From Sporosarcina obsidiansis (lineage in GTDB: Bacteria > Bacillota > Bacilli > Bacillales_A > Planococcaceae), in assembly GCF_009651005.1 (NCBI RefSeq), contig NZ_WHVW01000002.1, positions 248,001 through 312,000 of the forward strand: a stretch of 64,000 nt of DNA. Reading direction: 5' to 3'. The notes beneath the pieces were generated by a model. It was not told the origin of the DNA. It saw only the letters and a program-made list of their open reading frames with translations, and ran no database searches. The position numbers and the translations under genes were made by a program. Below are positions 27,080-36,812 of this stretch, one piece after another (position 1 is the stretch's first letter; the number at the start of each line of letters is the position of its first letter).

Positions 27080-28399
27080 TTACAATACCATAGCTGCGAT
27101 AACACCGAAGATAAGAAGAGGTATATTGTAATGTAAGAACGTTGGCACACAAGTATCCCAAATATGATGGTGCTTACCGTCTGCATTCAGACCGGAAGTC
27201 GGTCCGAGTGTACTGTCAGATGCAGGAGATCCTGCGTCACCTAATGCTCCTGCAGTACCGATCAAAGCGGCAGTTGCCATCGGTGAGAATCCTACTGCGA
27301 TACAAATCGGAACGAATAAAGCTGCGATAATTGGAATCGTACCGAATGAAGAACCAATTCCCATCGTGATCAGTAGACCAACAAGAAGCATGACTATTGC
27401 GATCATCATTTTATTGTCGCCTAGTATACCAGTAGCTGAATCGACTAAGCTTTCTACCGCACCTGTTTCCTTTAATACCGTTGCATATCCTGAAGCAATC
27501 AGCATGACAAAGGCAATCATACCCATCATGGCAATTCCATCATTTACTACCTTCTCACCATCTTGGAACGGAATAACTGTCAAGACAAACATCAAGAAAA
27601 TTCCAGCAAGCGCTCCCAAAATCAACGAACCTGTAGCTAGCTGCACTGCTAATGCTGCCAAAATAGAGACAATTGTGAAGCCGTGGCGGATATTAAACTG
27701 TAACTGTTGATTCTCCACTTCTTCCTCACGCGAGATATTAATTTTTTCTGCAAAATCCTCACCGTAATTACGTGGTTTTCTATAAGAGATAAATACCGCC
27801 ACTAACAAGCCTACAATCATTCCGATACCCGGAATTAACATTGCAATATTAGCTTCCGAAAGAGTGATATCCATACCGCTAGCAACCATTTCATCCACAA
27901 TAATACCTTTAAAGATTAAACCAAAACCAGCTGGAATCATGATATAAGGTGCTTTCAATCCAAATGTAAGCGCTGTTGCAACGCCTCGACGATCAATTTT
28001 CATCTTGTCAAAAAGATGAAGCATCGGTGGAATCAAAATAGGAATAAATGCAATATGTATCGGTACAACATTTTGCGAGAAACAAGCGACACCAGCAATA
28101 GTCAATAATAAAATAGCCCGCTTGCCTTTCAATACTTTAACCAATCTTTTTACTAAAAAGCCTGCAATACCTGACATACCAATCATGACAGCGAACATAC
28201 CGAGCAAAATATAACTTAATGCTGTATTCGCTTGTCCACCCATGCCAGAAACTAACATGTTCGTAGCCTCAGTTAAAGACAGTCCTTCCATTATTCCAGC
28301 TACACCAGCAGCCGCTAAAATAGCAAATATTACATTGACCCGAAATAAACTAAGTACCGCCATTACAATGACAGATACTACCACCGTATTGAATAACAT
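27080..28399 (-). CDS. Na+/H+ antiporter-family transporter (YuiF-like)
   Basis: A 439-residue transporter with about twelve membrane helices. Repeated motifs include SQNVVPIHIAFIPILIPPML, the middle GSSFGTIPIIAALFVPICIA and the C-terminal GDAGSPASDSTLGPTSGLNA. This pattern belongs to the NhaC-related Na+/H+ antiporter family that includes Bacillus YuiF, some members of which are thought to carry amino acids. It follows hutH on the same strand (163-bp gap), and a perfect catabolite-repression site lies upstream. I therefore infer that it could be the histidine permease, since no hutM is present. Function not proven. Confidence 0.8.
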   Translation of the reverse strand: MLFNTVVVSVIVMAVLSLFRVNVIFAILAAAGVAGIMEGLSLTEATNMLVSGMGGQANTALSYILLGMFAVMIGMSGIAGFLVKRLVKVLKGKRAILLLTIAGVACFSQNVVPIHIAFIPILIPPMLHLFDKMKIDRRGVATALTFGLKAPYIMIPAGFGLIFKGIIVDEMVASGMDITLSEANIAMLIPGIGMIVGLLVAVFISYRKPRNYGEDFAEKINISREEEVENQQLQFNIRHGFTIVSILAALAVQLATGSLILGALAGIFLMFVLTVIPFQDGEKVVNDGIAMMGMIAFVMLIASGYATVLKETGAVESLVDSATGILGDNKMMIAIVMLLVGLLITMGIGSSFGTIPIIAALFVPICIAVGFSPMATAALIGTAGALGDAGSPASDSTLGPTSGLNADGKHHHIWDTCVPTFLHYNIPLLIFGVIAAMVL

Positions 28400-28451
28400 C
28401 GACTCATCCCCTATATCTCTATTTATAGAACTGTCTATTACACATTACATA

Positions 28452-28465
28452 AGCAAGCGCTTACA
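28452..28465 (-). promoter_or_regulatory. cre site (CcpA) upstream of the YuiF-like transporter
   Basis: On the minus strand TGTAAGCGCTTGCT, a full match to the consensus WTGNAANCGNWNNCW including the flanking T. It lies 53 bases upstream of the start codon, within a weak promoter (TTGAAT/TAATGT), suggesting repression during growth on preferred sugars. Confidence 0.7.
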
Positions 28466-28495
28466 ATTCAAGGATAATATTGTGATCTAGCATCA

Positions 28496-28522
28496 CCTGA
28501 GCAGAATGAAGTCCTGCTCAGG
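28496..28522 (-). terminator. Hairpin downstream of hutH
   Basis: A perfect stem CCTGAGCAG-a..t-CTGCTCAGG, with outer pairing TGAT/ATCA, 40 bases after the hutH stop. No T-run follows, so it may be a weak terminator or an mRNA end protector. Confidence 0.5.
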
Positions 28523-28562
28523 CTAAATCACTAGATAAAATCGCTATACTATATCCTCACTA

Positions 28563-30107
28563 TTAATAATTAGAACTTGCTTCTTGATATTCCTCTTTCG
28601 GCAAAGACGTTTCCGCAAATGCGTTCCAATCCATTTTAAGTAACCAAGCCGCCGCTGCTTCAATATCTTTTGAGAAGATTCGGTCTTGCTTGATGCTCGG
28701 AACTACATTTCGTGCTTCTGAATAGAATTTCTTTGTAAAGTCGGCCAATTTCTCAGCTCCTCGATATTCTGCAGCTTGCAGTGAACAAATCAATTCAATC
28801 GCTAGCACTCTACGTGCATTTTGAATAATTTGATGTGCGTGTCGAGATCCAATTGTTCCCATACTGACATGGTCTTCTTGATTGGCTGAAGATGGAATGG
28901 AGTCCACACTCGCCGGATGCGCCAATGTTTTATTTTCAGAAACAAGAGAAGCGGCAGCATATTGCATAATCATTGCGCCAGACTGCAAACCAGGTTCCGG
29001 GCTTAGGAACGGTGGTAAATCGTTTAACTGCGGATTGACCAGACGTTCAATTCGACGTTCTGAAATATTGGCGAACTCTGCCATCGCTACTTTCAAGAAA
29101 TCCATTGCAAACGCAATCGGTTGTCCGTGGAAGTTACCGCCAGAAATGACTTTGTCTCCATCGTCGAAAATCAACGGATTATCCGTAGCTGCATTCATTT
29201 CAATTTCCAATTTCTCTTTTACATAATCCAATACTTGCCAAGAAGCACCATGTACTTGTGGAATACAACGTAGTGAATATGCATCTTGAACGCGTAACTC
29301 ACCTTGTCTTGTTGTTAATTGGCTTCCTGCGAACATACGTCGCATCCGTTCTGCCACTTCTGTCTGCTGGCGATATCCGCGTGCTTCATGTACGTCTGCA
29401 TCGAACGCATCCACAATGCCACGTAAACCTTCTAGTGTTAACGTTGAAATTGCTTCAGTTTGGTATGCAAGTTGTTCCGCTTCCAAGTAATTAACCAATC
29501 CCATCGCTGTCATTGCTTGTGTTCCATTGATCAGTGCCAAACCTTCTTTCGCCTTTAGCGTGACAGGCTCAATCCCTTCTTTCGATAAAGCAACGGAAGC
29601 TTCCATACGTTCTCCCTCATAAAACACTTCGCCTTCTCCCATTAACACGAGCGCTAAATGAGAAAGTGGCGCCAAGTCACCGCTTGCTCCAAGTGAACCT
29701 TGTTGTGGAATAACCGGATGAATTCGAGCGTTAACAAGATCTAATAGACGTTCAATGACGACCGGACGAATCCCAGAAAACCCTTTTAGGAGGGCATTTG
29801 CTCTTAGTAACGTCATACCGCGAGACACCATTTCAGGGAATGGCTCGCCAATCCCGCACGCATGCGAATGAATTAAATTCAATTGAAGCTGCTCCGTATC
29901 ATCTGATTCGATGAGTACATCACTGAATTTCCCGAAACCAGTTGTAATTCCGTATACCACTTTTCCTTCTTGTACGATCTTTTCGACAGCTTCCCGACTC
30001 TTTGCTACCGCTTTCATACTTTCTTCAGAAGCTTTCACCATTGCTCCGTTCACCAATACTTCTCGAGCCTGTTCAATAGTTAATGTACGTCCTGTCAATT
30101 CAATCAT
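28563..30107 (-). CDS. hutH: Histidine ammonia-lyase HutH
   Basis: A 514-residue enzyme deaminating histidine to urocanate. The MIO cofactor forms from Ala-Ser-Gly in [18 protein letters not shown] (about 136-153). Other landmarks are [12 protein letters not shown] near residue 54, with the active-site Tyr, and [30 protein letters not shown] precedes the ATG. It is preceded by hutP and a large hairpin that likely serves as HutP-controlled attenuator. hutU, hutI and hutG are not in the window, so the rest of the pathway must be elsewhere. Confidence 0.96.
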   Translation of the reverse strand: MIELTGRTLTIEQAREVLVNGAMVKASEESMKAVAKSREAVEKIVQEGKVVYGITTGFGKFSDVLIESDDTEQLQLNLIHSHACGIGEPFPEMVSRGMTLLRANALLKGFSGIRPVVIERLLDLVNARIHPVIPQQGSLGASGDLAPLSHLALVLMGEGEVFYEGERMEASVALSKEGIEPVTLKAKEGLALINGTQAMTAMGLVNYLEAEQLAYQTEAISTLTLEGLRGIVDAFDADVHEARGYRQQTEVAERMRRMFAGSQLTTRQGELRVQDAYSLRCIPQVHGASWQVLDYVKEKLEIEMNAATDNPLIFDDGDKVISGGNFHGQPIAFAMDFLKVAMAEFANISERRIERLVNPQLNDLPPFLSPEPGLQSGAMIMQYAAASLVSENKTLAHPASVDSIPSSANQEDHVSMGTIGSRHAHQIIQNARRVLAIELICSLQAAEYRGAEKLADFTKKFYSEARNVVPSIKQDRIFSKDIEAAAAWLLKMDWNAFAETSLPKEEYQEASSNY

Positions 30108-30186
30108 TTACGATTCCTCCTTGTAGTGATTTGTCTAGTTGTCTTGCAATTCACGTACTAAGAATCCTAGCCTTTACAAGCAAAAA

Positions 30187-30255
30187 GAGGCTATATTAAC
30201 ACACTGCAAACAGGAAGGGACCTGTCCCCACCGTTGCATGTGTCAATATAGCCTC
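30187..30255 (-). terminator. hutP-hutH attenuator hairpin
   Basis: On the minus strand GAGGCTATATTGACACA pairs with TGTGTTAATATAGCCTC, enclosing an inner GGGGACAGGTCCC stem, and is followed by TTTTTG. Upstream the leader has AG-rich triplets (TAG, TTAG) of the sort HutP binds. In Bacillus, HutP with histidine and Mg2+ disrupts such a terminator between hutP and hutH. Confidence 0.75.
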
Positions 30256-30290
30256 CTTATTGTCTAAATAACTATAGGCTTAATTCTTAT

Positions 30291-30740
30291 TTAAATGTGA
30301 TTAATTCCTAAACCAATTGCCTCATGTTCGAATCCACGAACTGGGGCTCCGATCGTTCCGTAAACAGCAACAGCAATCCATTCGCCTTCTGCGTCCTTCT
30401 CAAAAGGAGTTCCACGCACAATCGCAAATCGAAGTCCTGCCGTTCTCAACATACCACCGAGCTCTACTTGGCCACGTGTTACACCATGCATTGCTTCAAT
30501 AATGGCATGATACAGTGCATGCATTTCACGATACACATCCTGGTCTACGATTCCTTGCCGTTTCGCAAGCGTTTCAATAGCAGCCACTATTTTTTGAAAC
30601 TCCATAGAACCTACTTTACCTTTGCCAAACCGCCAACCTAATTGCTGTAAGTCGTTTTCAATCTTTTGGTCTTCTGCTTCACACTCTGAAAACGAATACA
30701 TAACTGCCTGGCGTCCAATTCTTGTATCAAGCTGTCTCAT
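30291..30740 (-). CDS. hutP: Hut operon antiterminator HutP
   Basis: A 149-residue RNA-binding regulator. [18 protein letters not shown] (about 7-24) and [20 protein letters not shown] (about 85-104) are HutP blocks. The C-terminal [20 protein letters not shown] contains the His-binding and metal-ligand region. HutP hexamers bind hut mRNA in the presence of L-histidine and Mg2+ to prevent termination before hutH. AGAAGGT precedes the ATG. Confidence 0.93.
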   Translation of the reverse strand: MRQLDTRIGRQAVMYSFSECEAEDQKIENDLQQLGWRFGKGKVGSMEFQKIVAAIETLAKRQGIVDQDVYREMHALYHAIIEAMHGVTRGQVELGGMLRTAGLRFAIVRGTPFEKDAEGEWIAVAVYGTIGAPVRGFEHEAIGLGINHI

Positions 30741-30797
30741 GCTGTACCTTCTTTTTTAAATATACTTACTTTCTACTTTTCACTAGTAACTACTTCT

Positions 30798-30858
30798 ATT
30801 ATTGCAGACGAAAATCAGTTGGTCAATACTTGCACAGAAAAAAATTTAAGCGCTTTCT
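30798..30858 (-). promoter_or_regulatory. hutP promoter and possible cre site
   Basis: On the minus strand TTGACC, 17-base spacer, AATAAT (30798-30826) about 60 bases before hutP. Upstream, AGAAAGCGCTTAAA (30845-30858) matches a cre box with two deviations, so catabolite control here is less certain than at the neighbouring transporter. Confidence 0.45.
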
Positions 30859-30882
30859 TTTTTTAGATAGAGTTCTCATTGG

Positions 30883-30923
30883 GATTGGCACGGTCCTATC
30901 GCTTCGCTAGCACCGCGCCAATC
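30883..30923. repeat. GC-rich hairpin downstream of ribH
   Basis: GATTGGCACGGTCCTATCG-ctt-CGCTAGCACCGCGCCAATC forms a long stem 13 bases after the ribH stop, without a T-run. It probably marks the 3' end of the riboflavin operon and insulates hutP. Confidence 0.55.
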
Positions 30924-30935
30924 TTAGAATAGCTA

Positions 30936-31403
30936 TCAATTAAACTGTCTGGACAAGTTGGCCATTTCAATCGCCGAAACTGCTGCATCCCAGCCTTTGT
31001 TCCCAGCTTTCGTGCCCGCACGCTCGATGGATTGCTCGATCGTATCCGTTGTCAGCACACCGAAAATCACGGGTACGCCTGACTGCAAACTCGCTTGTGA
31101 AACGCCTTTAGCTGCTTCGTTACAAACATAATCAAAATGAGGAGTCGCTCCCCGAATCACCGTTCCAAGTGTAATGACCGCATCATACTTTTTAGAGTCT
31201 GCCATTTTCTTTGCGATGAGCGGTATTTCGAATGCGCCAGGTACCCAAGCAATATCTACATCTGCTTCGTTCACACCATGTCTTTTAAACGCATCTTGTG
31301 CTCCTGAAAGTAGCTTCCCTGTAATAAATTCATTGAATCGCCCCACGACAATACCTACTTTTAATCCCGTTCCTACTAAATGTCCTTCAAATAAATTTCC
31401 CAT
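30936..31403 (-). CDS. ribH: 6,7-dimethyl-8-ribityllumazine synthase RibH
   Basis: A 155-residue enzyme condensing ribitylaminouracil with dihydroxybutanone phosphate. Substrate loops are VGRFNEFIT (about 20-28), [10 protein letters not shown] (about 53-62), [20 protein letters not shown] and [20 protein letters not shown] (about 114-133). It assembles as a 60-mer shell in bacilli. The ATG at 31403 follows AAGGAGAGTTGGAC; a TTG two codons earlier is too near the ribosome site. It is last gene of ribD-ribE-ribBA-ribH. Confidence 0.96.
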   Translation of the reverse strand: MGNLFEGHLVGTGLKVGIVVGRFNEFITGKLLSGAQDAFKRHGVNEADVDIAWVPGAFEIPLIAKKMADSKKYDAVITLGTVIRGATPHFDYVCNEAAKGVSQASLQSGVPVIFGVLTTDTIEQSIERAGTKAGNKGWDAAVSAIEMANLSRQFN

Positions 31404-31415
31404 GTCCAACTCTCC

Positions 31416-32609
31416 TTATATCGTTAGTAAATGACCTAGCTTATCAGCCTTAGTTTGTAAATATCTTGCATTCTCTTCTTTCATTGGCAACTGAATAGGC
31501 ACGCGTTCTATCACTTCTAATTCATAGCCTTTTAACCCAGCAATTTTCTTAGGGTTATTTGTCAACAGCCGCATGCTCGTGATGCCTAGTTCACGTAAAA
31601 TTTGGGCTCCGATGCCGTAATCGCGTAAATCTGCTGCAAAACCTAGCTTTTCATTGGCTTCTACTGTATCGAAACCTTGCTCTTGCAGTTCATATGCTTT
31701 CAGTTTATTGATTAAACCGATACCTCTTCCTTCTTGGCGCAAGTACAATAACACGCCTTGTCCTTCTTGTTCAATCTGTGCCAGAGCCGCATGTAATTGA
31801 GGCCCACAATCACATCGACAGGAGCCAAATACATCACCTGTTAGACATTCTGAATGAACTCGAACTAATACGGGTTCTTCTGTCGATACATCACCTTTTA
31901 CTAACGCCACATGTTCTTTGCCTGTAAGCATTTCGGTATAGCCGATCATACGAAACTCACCGAAATCTGTAGGTAACTTTATTTCAGCTTCCCTGGCAAC
32001 CAGCTGTTCTCGCTGCAGGCGATAGTGAATCAAGTCTTGGATCGTGATTAATTTTAGGTCTAGCTCGTCCGCCATCTTGCGCAATTCCAGCACCCGCGCC
32101 ATTGTCCCGTCATCATTCATAATTTCACAGATCACACCAGCAGATGAACTTCCCGCCAGGCGAGCTAAATCGACTGCCGCTTCCGTGTGGCCAGTACGAG
32201 CCAAAACGCCACCTTGTTTAGCAACCAATGGAAAAATATGCCCTGGACGTTTAAAATCTCCCGCAGTTGAAGATGACTCCATCATTTTAACAATCGTATC
32301 TGCACGTTCAAATGCGCTGATCCCTGTATGTGTGGAGCGATGATCGACACTGATTGTGAACGCAGTACCATGTGAATCCGTATTGTGATCTGTCATCATC
32401 TGTAAGCCAAGCTGCTCTGCTTTTTGTTCGGTAATCGGTACGCATATTAAACCGCGACCTTTCGTTGCCATAAAGTTAATGATCTCCGGTGTGACTTGGT
32501 CAGCCAACGCAACAAAATCACCTTCATTTTCACGATCTTCATCATCTACCACAATGACAACCTTGCCTCGCTTTAAATCTTCCAATGCTTCTTCGATTGT
32601 ATCAAACAT
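31416..32609 (-). CDS. ribBA: Bifunctional 3,4-dihydroxy-2-butanone-4-phosphate synthase / GTP cyclohydrolase II (RibBA)
   Basis: A 397-residue fusion. Residues 1-200 are the DHBP synthase, with [18 protein letters not shown] (about 19-36), [13 protein letters not shown] and [20 protein letters not shown]. Residues 205-397 are GTP cyclohydrolase II, with zinc ligands in [17 protein letters not shown] and the catalytic [12 protein letters not shown]. It supplies both precursors of riboflavin. It lies 12 bp upstream of ribH and 21 bp after ribE. Confidence 0.96.
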   Translation of the reverse strand: MFDTIEEALEDLKRGKVVIVVDDEDRENEGDFVALADQVTPEIINFMATKGRGLICVPITEQKAEQLGLQMMTDHNTDSHGTAFTISVDHRSTHTGISAFERADTIVKMMESSSTAGDFKRPGHIFPLVAKQGGVLARTGHTEAAVDLARLAGSSSAGVICEIMNDDGTMARVLELRKMADELDLKLITIQDLIHYRLQREQLVAREAEIKLPTDFGEFRMIGYTEMLTGKEHVALVKGDVSTEEPVLVRVHSECLTGDVFGSCRCDCGPQLHAALAQIEQEGQGVLLYLRQEGRGIGLINKLKAYELQEQGFDTVEANEKLGFAADLRDYGIGAQILRELGITSMRLLTNNPKKIAGLKGYELEVIERVPIQLPMKEENARYLQTKADKLGHLLTI

Positions 32610-32630
32610 TTATTTTCACTCCTTTTCCAC

Positions 32631-33275
32631 TCACTTAAACCCGTGTTGTTGCAAAAAATCTTCCGTTAGCGTCTGATCTTCAGTCTGTTTTCTCCCGAGC
32701 ATGCTCTCTACATACTTCGCAAGCAAGTCACATTCGAAGTTCACGACTTCCCCTACCTGTTTTTTCGCCATGACCGTCATTTCTTGTGAATGAGGAATGA
32801 GCGAAATTGTTATATCTGTTTGATTGACTTCAAAAATAGTCAATGATGTACCGTCCAGCGCAATTGAGCCTTTTTGCAACAAATAAGGTCGATAGTTATT
32901 AGGCAGTGACAGCCGAATATATAATGCATTATCGAACGTTCGTTTTTCACGAATCGTCGCGACACCATCGACATGTCCCGTAACGAAATGACCGCCAAAT
33001 CGACCATTTGCTGCAAGTGCACGCTCCAAATTCACTTGGCTTCCAGCTGTCAATTGGCGTAGAGATGTAGAAGTCACCGTTTCGGGCATAACATCTGCTG
33101 AAAATTGATTTTCCGAAAAATCTTTGACAGTCAAACAAACGCCATTGACTGCGATACTATCACCCAAGTGAACATCAGCTAGCACTTTGTTAGCAGCAAT
33201 CGACAGCGTCATCGATTTGGCTCCTGTCTGCACATTTTTAACAGAACCGATCTCTTCAATGATCCCTGTAAACAA
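32631..33275 (-). CDS. ribE: Riboflavin synthase alpha subunit RibE
   Basis: A 214-residue enzyme dismutating two lumazines to riboflavin. It is made of two homologous barrels: residues 1-95, starting [15 protein letters not shown], with [12 protein letters not shown], and 96-195, starting [14 protein letters not shown], with [12 protein letters not shown]. The C-terminal helix is for trimer assembly. TTG start directly after GAGGGAGTAATCA and 3 bp from the ribD stop. Confidence 0.95.
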   Translation of the reverse strand: MFTGIIEEIGSVKNVQTGAKSMTLSIAANKVLADVHLGDSIAVNGVCLTVKDFSENQFSADVMPETVTSTSLRQLTAGSQVNLERALAANGRFGGHFVTGHVDGVATIREKRTFDNALYIRLSLPNNYRPYLLQKGSIALDGTSLTIFEVNQTDITISLIPHSQEMTVMAKKQVGEVVNFECDLLAKYVESMLGRKQTEDQTLTEDFLQQHGFK

Positions 33276-33278
33276 TGA

Positions 33279-34370
33279 TTACTCCCTCTCTTTCGGTATC
33301 GCTATAATTTTAATATCAGGCCCGATCATTTCTACGCTTTCAAAAACGAGCGGAAAGGCTTCGCCCATTAAAACAGGATCGGCACCCCCAACTGGTGTAT
33401 GAGAACCTTTACCGCCAAGCATCTTTGGCGCAACATAACAAACTACTTGCTGAATTGCACGGGCTTTGACAAAAGATGCATTCACAGCGGCTCCACCTTC
33501 CACCAATAACGTCATGACACCTCGAATTCCCAGTTCAAGCAAGATGTCTTGTATGTCAAGTTGGGTGGTTGGCATACGTAGTATTTCTACGTGGGGCCTT
33601 GATAGAAGCAACTGTTCACGCGCCAAGTCCGCTTCATTTCCACAAACAATCCACGTTGGTGCTTGTGTATTTTGAATGACTTGACTATCAACTGGTGTTC
33701 GTAACCAGGTATCTAAAATTACTCGAATAGGATGTTGTCCACCTTGGGGCAATCTGGTGGTGAGAAGAGGATCATCATGAAGAAGAGTTTGTACGCCTAC
33801 TAAAATTGCATCTTGCGTATGCCGAAGCAGATGGACATCGAGTCTCGCTTGCTCACTCGTTACCCATTTACTATCGCCTGTTACAGTTGCAATTTTACCG
33901 TCCATCGTCATCGCTGTTTTCATTGTCACATGAGGTGTTTTTGTTCGAATAAAATGAAAAAATGGTTCATACAATTTTCGTGCTTGATCTGCACACAGAC
34001 CTTCCACTACTTCTACGCCTGCAGCTCGCAATCGTTCTACGCCTCTACCAGCCACTAGCGGATTGGGATCGGAGACAGCCACGTAGACACGCTGAACCCC
34101 TGCCTCTATGACCGCATCTGCACAAGGTGATGTGCGGCCTGTATGCGAACAAGGTTCCAAAGTCACATACAAATCAGCACCTCTCGCTTTCTCGCCCGCC
34201 ATGTCGAGCGCAACCCGCTCAGCATGACGTTCTCCAGCTTGTAAATGCGCACCCATCCCGATTATACGGCCATCTTTTATTACTACAGCGCCAACGGGTG
34301 GGTTCGGAGAGGTTTGACCAGCGACATTTCGAGCCAACTTCAAAGCCATTTCCATATAGTCTTGTTTCAC
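33279..34370 (-). CDS. ribD: Bifunctional diaminohydroxyphosphoribosylaminopyrimidine deaminase / uracil reductase RibD
   Basis: A 363-residue fusion. The deaminase (1-145) has the zinc motif HAERVAL and EPCSHTGRTSPCADAV. The reductase (150-360) has VTMKTAMTMDGKIATVTGDS and LLVEGGAAVNASFVKARAIQ. GTG start (VKQDYMEMALKLARN) follows TTGGAG with 9 bases spacing and aligns with known RibD N termini. The frame is open upstream to 34601, but a longer protein would cross the leader hairpins. An in-leader 15-codon ORF starting at the ATG at 34516 directly behind GGAGGG is also possible. It is first gene of the rib operon, under FMN control. Confidence 0.93.
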   Translation of the reverse strand: MKQDYMEMALKLARNVAGQTSPNPPVGAVVIKDGRIIGMGAHLQAGERHAERVALDMAGEKARGADLYVTLEPCSHTGRTSPCADAVIEAGVQRVYVAVSDPNPLVAGRGVERLRAAGVEVVEGLCADQARKLYEPFFHFIRTKTPHVTMKTAMTMDGKIATVTGDSKWVTSEQARLDVHLLRHTQDAILVGVQTLLHDDPLLTTRLPQGGQHPIRVILDTWLRTPVDSQVIQNTQAPTWIVCGNEADLAREQLLLSRPHVEILRMPTTQLDIQDILLELGIRGVMTLLVEGGAAVNASFVKARAIQQVVCYVAPKMLGGKGSHTPVGGADPVLMGEAFPLVFESVEMIGPDIKIIAIPKERE

Positions 34371-34539
34371 ATCAACACACTCCAACTTGCTAAATTCCTC
34401 TTGTGACAAATCAATTATGCCTTGGCGTAATGTAAAATCCATGTCATCGCCAAAGGCTTTATCTAAATTCAACCGAAGTTTGAACTCCCACTGAACAGAA
34501 AAATACTTACATTCATCCCTCCACTTAAAAAGTGAGGGT

Positions 34540-34564
34540 CTTCTGCTGAATTCAGATAAAAAGC
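34540..34564. repeat. Leader repeat copy 2 (pairs with 34699-34722)
   Basis: A 24-base stretch around the palindrome CTGAATTCAG, nearly identical (one substitution, one insertion) to a copy inside the FMN aptamer. This copy overlaps the T-run side of the leader terminator. Each copy can fold as CTTTT-ATCTGAATTCAG-AGAAG. Confidence 0.7.
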
Positions 34565-34590
34565 CCCGCATATGAAAATACGGGGCTTGT
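34555..34590 (-). terminator. FMN riboswitch terminator (ribD leader)
   Basis: On the minus strand AAGCCCCGTAT-ttt-CATATGCGGGGCTT followed by TTT. A second, weaker hairpin 34518-34540 (CCCTCACTT/AAGTGGAGGG) can hide the GGAGGG next to the ATG at 34516. Confidence 0.8.
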
Positions 34591-34640
34591 AAGTATGACA
34601 AAATAAGCGTTATAAATCGTAATTTAAAAAACGCACTGTT

Positions 34641-34795
34641 CCTTCTCTCATCCAGACTGTAACTGTCGGCTTTGGAGTTTCACCAAATCCACCTTCCGCT
34701 TCTACTGAATTCAGATAAAAGCATCCGGGTCACGGACTAAGAGCTATTCAGCTCATCACCGCCGGTAGGGATTTCCGCCCTGCCCCGAAGGAATC
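34641..34795 (-). promoter_or_regulatory. FMN riboswitch (RFN element) of the riboflavin operon
   Basis: Minus-strand blocks in order: CTTCGGGGCAGGG, GGAAATCCCTACCGGCGGT, AGTCCGTGACCC, GGTGGATTTGGTG, AAGCCGACAGT and GTCTGGATGAGAGAAGG. This is the standard six-stem FMN aptamer. Its variable arm (34699-34722) holds the first copy of the 24-base leader repeat. Confidence 0.95.
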
Positions 34796-34812
34796 TTATT
34801 CGATTATTTAAA

Positions 34813-34842
34813 AGTCTAGCACAATCTATAGTGAATTGACAA
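34813..34842 (-). promoter_or_regulatory. Promoter of the riboflavin operon
   Basis: On the minus strand TTGTCA, 18-base spacer, TAGACT, just upstream of the FMN aptamer and 12 bp from the racemase stop codon. Confidence 0.5.
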
Positions 34843-34853
34843 TCACTGTCTGA

Positions 34854-35966
34854 CTATTCAGCTGAAAATACCCATTGATCCACTGTGAATCGATTAATCG
34901 CTTCCATGTTAGGTTTATAGCCAATCCCATCATCACTAGGCACTGTAATATAGCCTTTTTCCGCCACTACTTCTGGTATGATAATATCTTGTTCCCAGTA
35001 TCGCGAAGAACTTGCCGTATCTCCAGGTAATGTGAAATTTGACAACGTCGTCAAGGCAACGTTATGAGCACGTCCAATTCCCGATTCCAGCATTCCACCA
35101 CACCACACGTCAATCCCTTTAGCGGCACAATAATCATGAATTTTCTTCGCTTCTGTCAAGCCACCTAATCGACCAATTTTAATATTAATAATCCGGCAAC
35201 TACCGAGTTCAACAGCTTTCCGCGCATCCTCCAACGAATGAATACTTTCATCCAAGCAAATAGGAGTCTCAATCTGTTTTTGAAGCACTGCATGATCAAT
35301 AATATCATCAGACGCAAGTGGCTGCTCGATCATCATCAAATCAAAAGGATCTAGCTGTTTCAATAACTCCACATCATTGAGCGTATATGCGGAATTTGCA
35401 TCCGCCATCAATGGCACATCAGGAAATTCCTCTCGAATCGCCCGAATTACATCCACATCATAACCTGGCTTAATTTTAACTTTAATTCGCTTATATCCTT
35501 CTTCGATAAACCCTCTCACATTTGCAAGCAAGTCTTCCACATTTTTTTCAATACCAATACTGATCCCTACTTCAATCTGGTCACGTGTGCCACCTAACGT
35601 TTCAGCTAGCGTCATCTTGTTGCGCTTTGCATATAAATCCCAAATCGCCCCTTCAATCGTCGCTTTAGCCATATTGTTCTTTCTGATCGGTGCAAACAGA
35701 TCATTCACTTCATCGGGATGTTGAATTGTCTTGCCTAGCACAGTAGGAATCAAGAAGTCACGGATCATATGAATACACGTTTCCGTTGTTTCTTCACTAT
35801 ACCAAGGATAAGTAAATGCTACAGATTCTCCCCATCCTTCATGACCAAACTCATCTTTTATCGTTGCTAACAAGAAATCCTTGTCATGGATTGTTCCGAA
35901 GCTTGTTGTAAATGGATGCTTCATCGTCATGTTCATTCTGCGAAGTTGAATACTCTCAATTTTCAT
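34854..35966 (-). CDS. menC: N-succinylamino acid racemase / o-succinylbenzoate synthase (MenC family, enolase superfamily)
   Basis: A 370-residue enolase-superfamily enzyme. The N-terminal capping domain carries [15 protein letters not shown] (20s loop). The barrel has KVKIK (about 162-166), metal ligands Asp189 (MADANSAY), Glu214 (MMIEQPLA), Asp239 (CLDES) and Lys263 ([11 protein letters not shown]), the racemase Lys pair. Family members are OSBS, NSAR or both. No men genes adjoin; it follows a GNAT transferase and an M20 amidohydrolase, so N-succinylamino acid racemisation is the better call. The start follows AAGGAGTATCCGAG; an upstream reading overlaps the GNAT gene. Confidence 0.85.
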   Translation of the reverse strand: MKIESIQLRRMNMTMKHPFTTSFGTIHDKDFLLATIKDEFGHEGWGESVAFTYPWYSEETTETCIHMIRDFLIPTVLGKTIQHPDEVNDLFAPIRKNNMAKATIEGAIWDLYAKRNKMTLAETLGGTRDQIEVGISIGIEKNVEDLLANVRGFIEEGYKRIKVKIKPGYDVDVIRAIREEFPDVPLMADANSAYTLNDVELLKQLDPFDLMMIEQPLASDDIIDHAVLQKQIETPICLDESIHSLEDARKAVELGSCRIINIKIGRLGGLTEAKKIHDYCAAKGIDVWCGGMLESGIGRAHNVALTTLSNFTLPGDTASSSRYWEQDIIIPEVVAEKGYITVPSDDGIGYKPNMEAINRFTVDQWVFSAE

Positions 35967-35985
35967 CTCGGATACTCCTTTCAAT

Positions 35986-36801
35986 TTATAACGGGATGAT
36001 AGAACGCTTGCAAAAACGATAGTATTGCACACTATCTTCCGTTCGGTGCACGTCAATTAATGCAAAGCCAGCATCGCATAACTGTTGAAATATGTCTCTA
36101 GTTTTCATTCGCCAATCATACGCCAACTGAGGCTCTTCTGCTTTCATTAGTTGGATATGCTTAGGCACAGGCACTTCTACTCCTTCTGAAGCTAGCCATT
36201 CCTTTTCTTCAGCACCATGTAAAATGGGATGGTTTTGTTCGGACAGACTTAGGGCGAAAGGTCGCTTATATACGAGTTCCTTAGGTTGCCATTGCTCCTT
36301 TACCCGCGGACTATCTATCCACCACGCCACTTGGAAACGATCGGTCGGTAAACCTTTATTCAGTCCATCTTCCATTTCACCGTAACAATTGACAATATAA
36401 TCGTAACAAACTCCATACAGTTTCGAAGTATTCAAGTAGGCATTACGGCTTTCCAACGGATCAAATGTCCAGACTATCAATTTGTAGCCCATCTGTCGCG
36501 CTATAAGAAGTTGCTCATCTTTCAACAGCTTCCCGATGCCCATCAATTGGAATTCCGGATCAACCCCGAGCATATGGGAACACAAATACGATTGCCCTTC
36601 AGAGAACCCCGGAAAACTGTACGAAAAGCCAATCATGCGAGCATCAATAAATGCACCGACAATTAATCCACCATTTTTCATTGCAGTAATCGTTTGATGA
36701 ACCGGAATCGGTTCCATCCCCCAAATTTGTCTCTCCAGCTTTTGCATTGCATACATATCTTCGATTGTTGTTACTTTTCTAATATGGATATCTTTCATCA
36801 C
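35986..36801 (-). CDS. GNAT-family N-acyltransferase, probable D-amino acid N-succinyltransferase
   Basis: A 271-residue protein with an N-terminal GNAT fold (about 5-160). The CoA-binding loop is [20 protein letters not shown] (about 79-98), with [20 protein letters not shown] after it. A C-terminal extension of about 100 residues is specific to the group found next to NSAR genes. In Geobacillus kaustophilus the homologous neighbour is reported as a succinyl-CoA:D-amino acid N-succinyltransferase; I infer the same here. It lies 19 bp before the racemase and 11 bp after the amidohydrolase. Confidence 0.78.
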   Translation of the reverse strand: MMKDIHIRKVTTIEDMYAMQKLERQIWGMEPIPVHQTITAMKNGGLIVGAFIDARMIGFSYSFPGFSEGQSYLCSHMLGVDPEFQLMGIGKLLKDEQLLIARQMGYKLIVWTFDPLESRNAYLNTSKLYGVCYDYIVNCYGEMEDGLNKGLPTDRFQVAWWIDSPRVKEQWQPKELVYKRPFALSLSEQNHPILHGAEEKEWLASEGVEVPVPKHIQLMKAEEPQLAYDWRMKTRDIFQQLCDAGFALIDVHRTEDSVQYYRFCKRSIIPL

Positions 36802-36812
36802 AGGTGCACCTT

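Noticed and set aside
34371..34601. N-terminal extension of RibD by 77 residues
   Set aside because: It would start within the terminator hairpin, lacks a ribosome site, and the GTG at 34370 matches the normal RibD N terminus.
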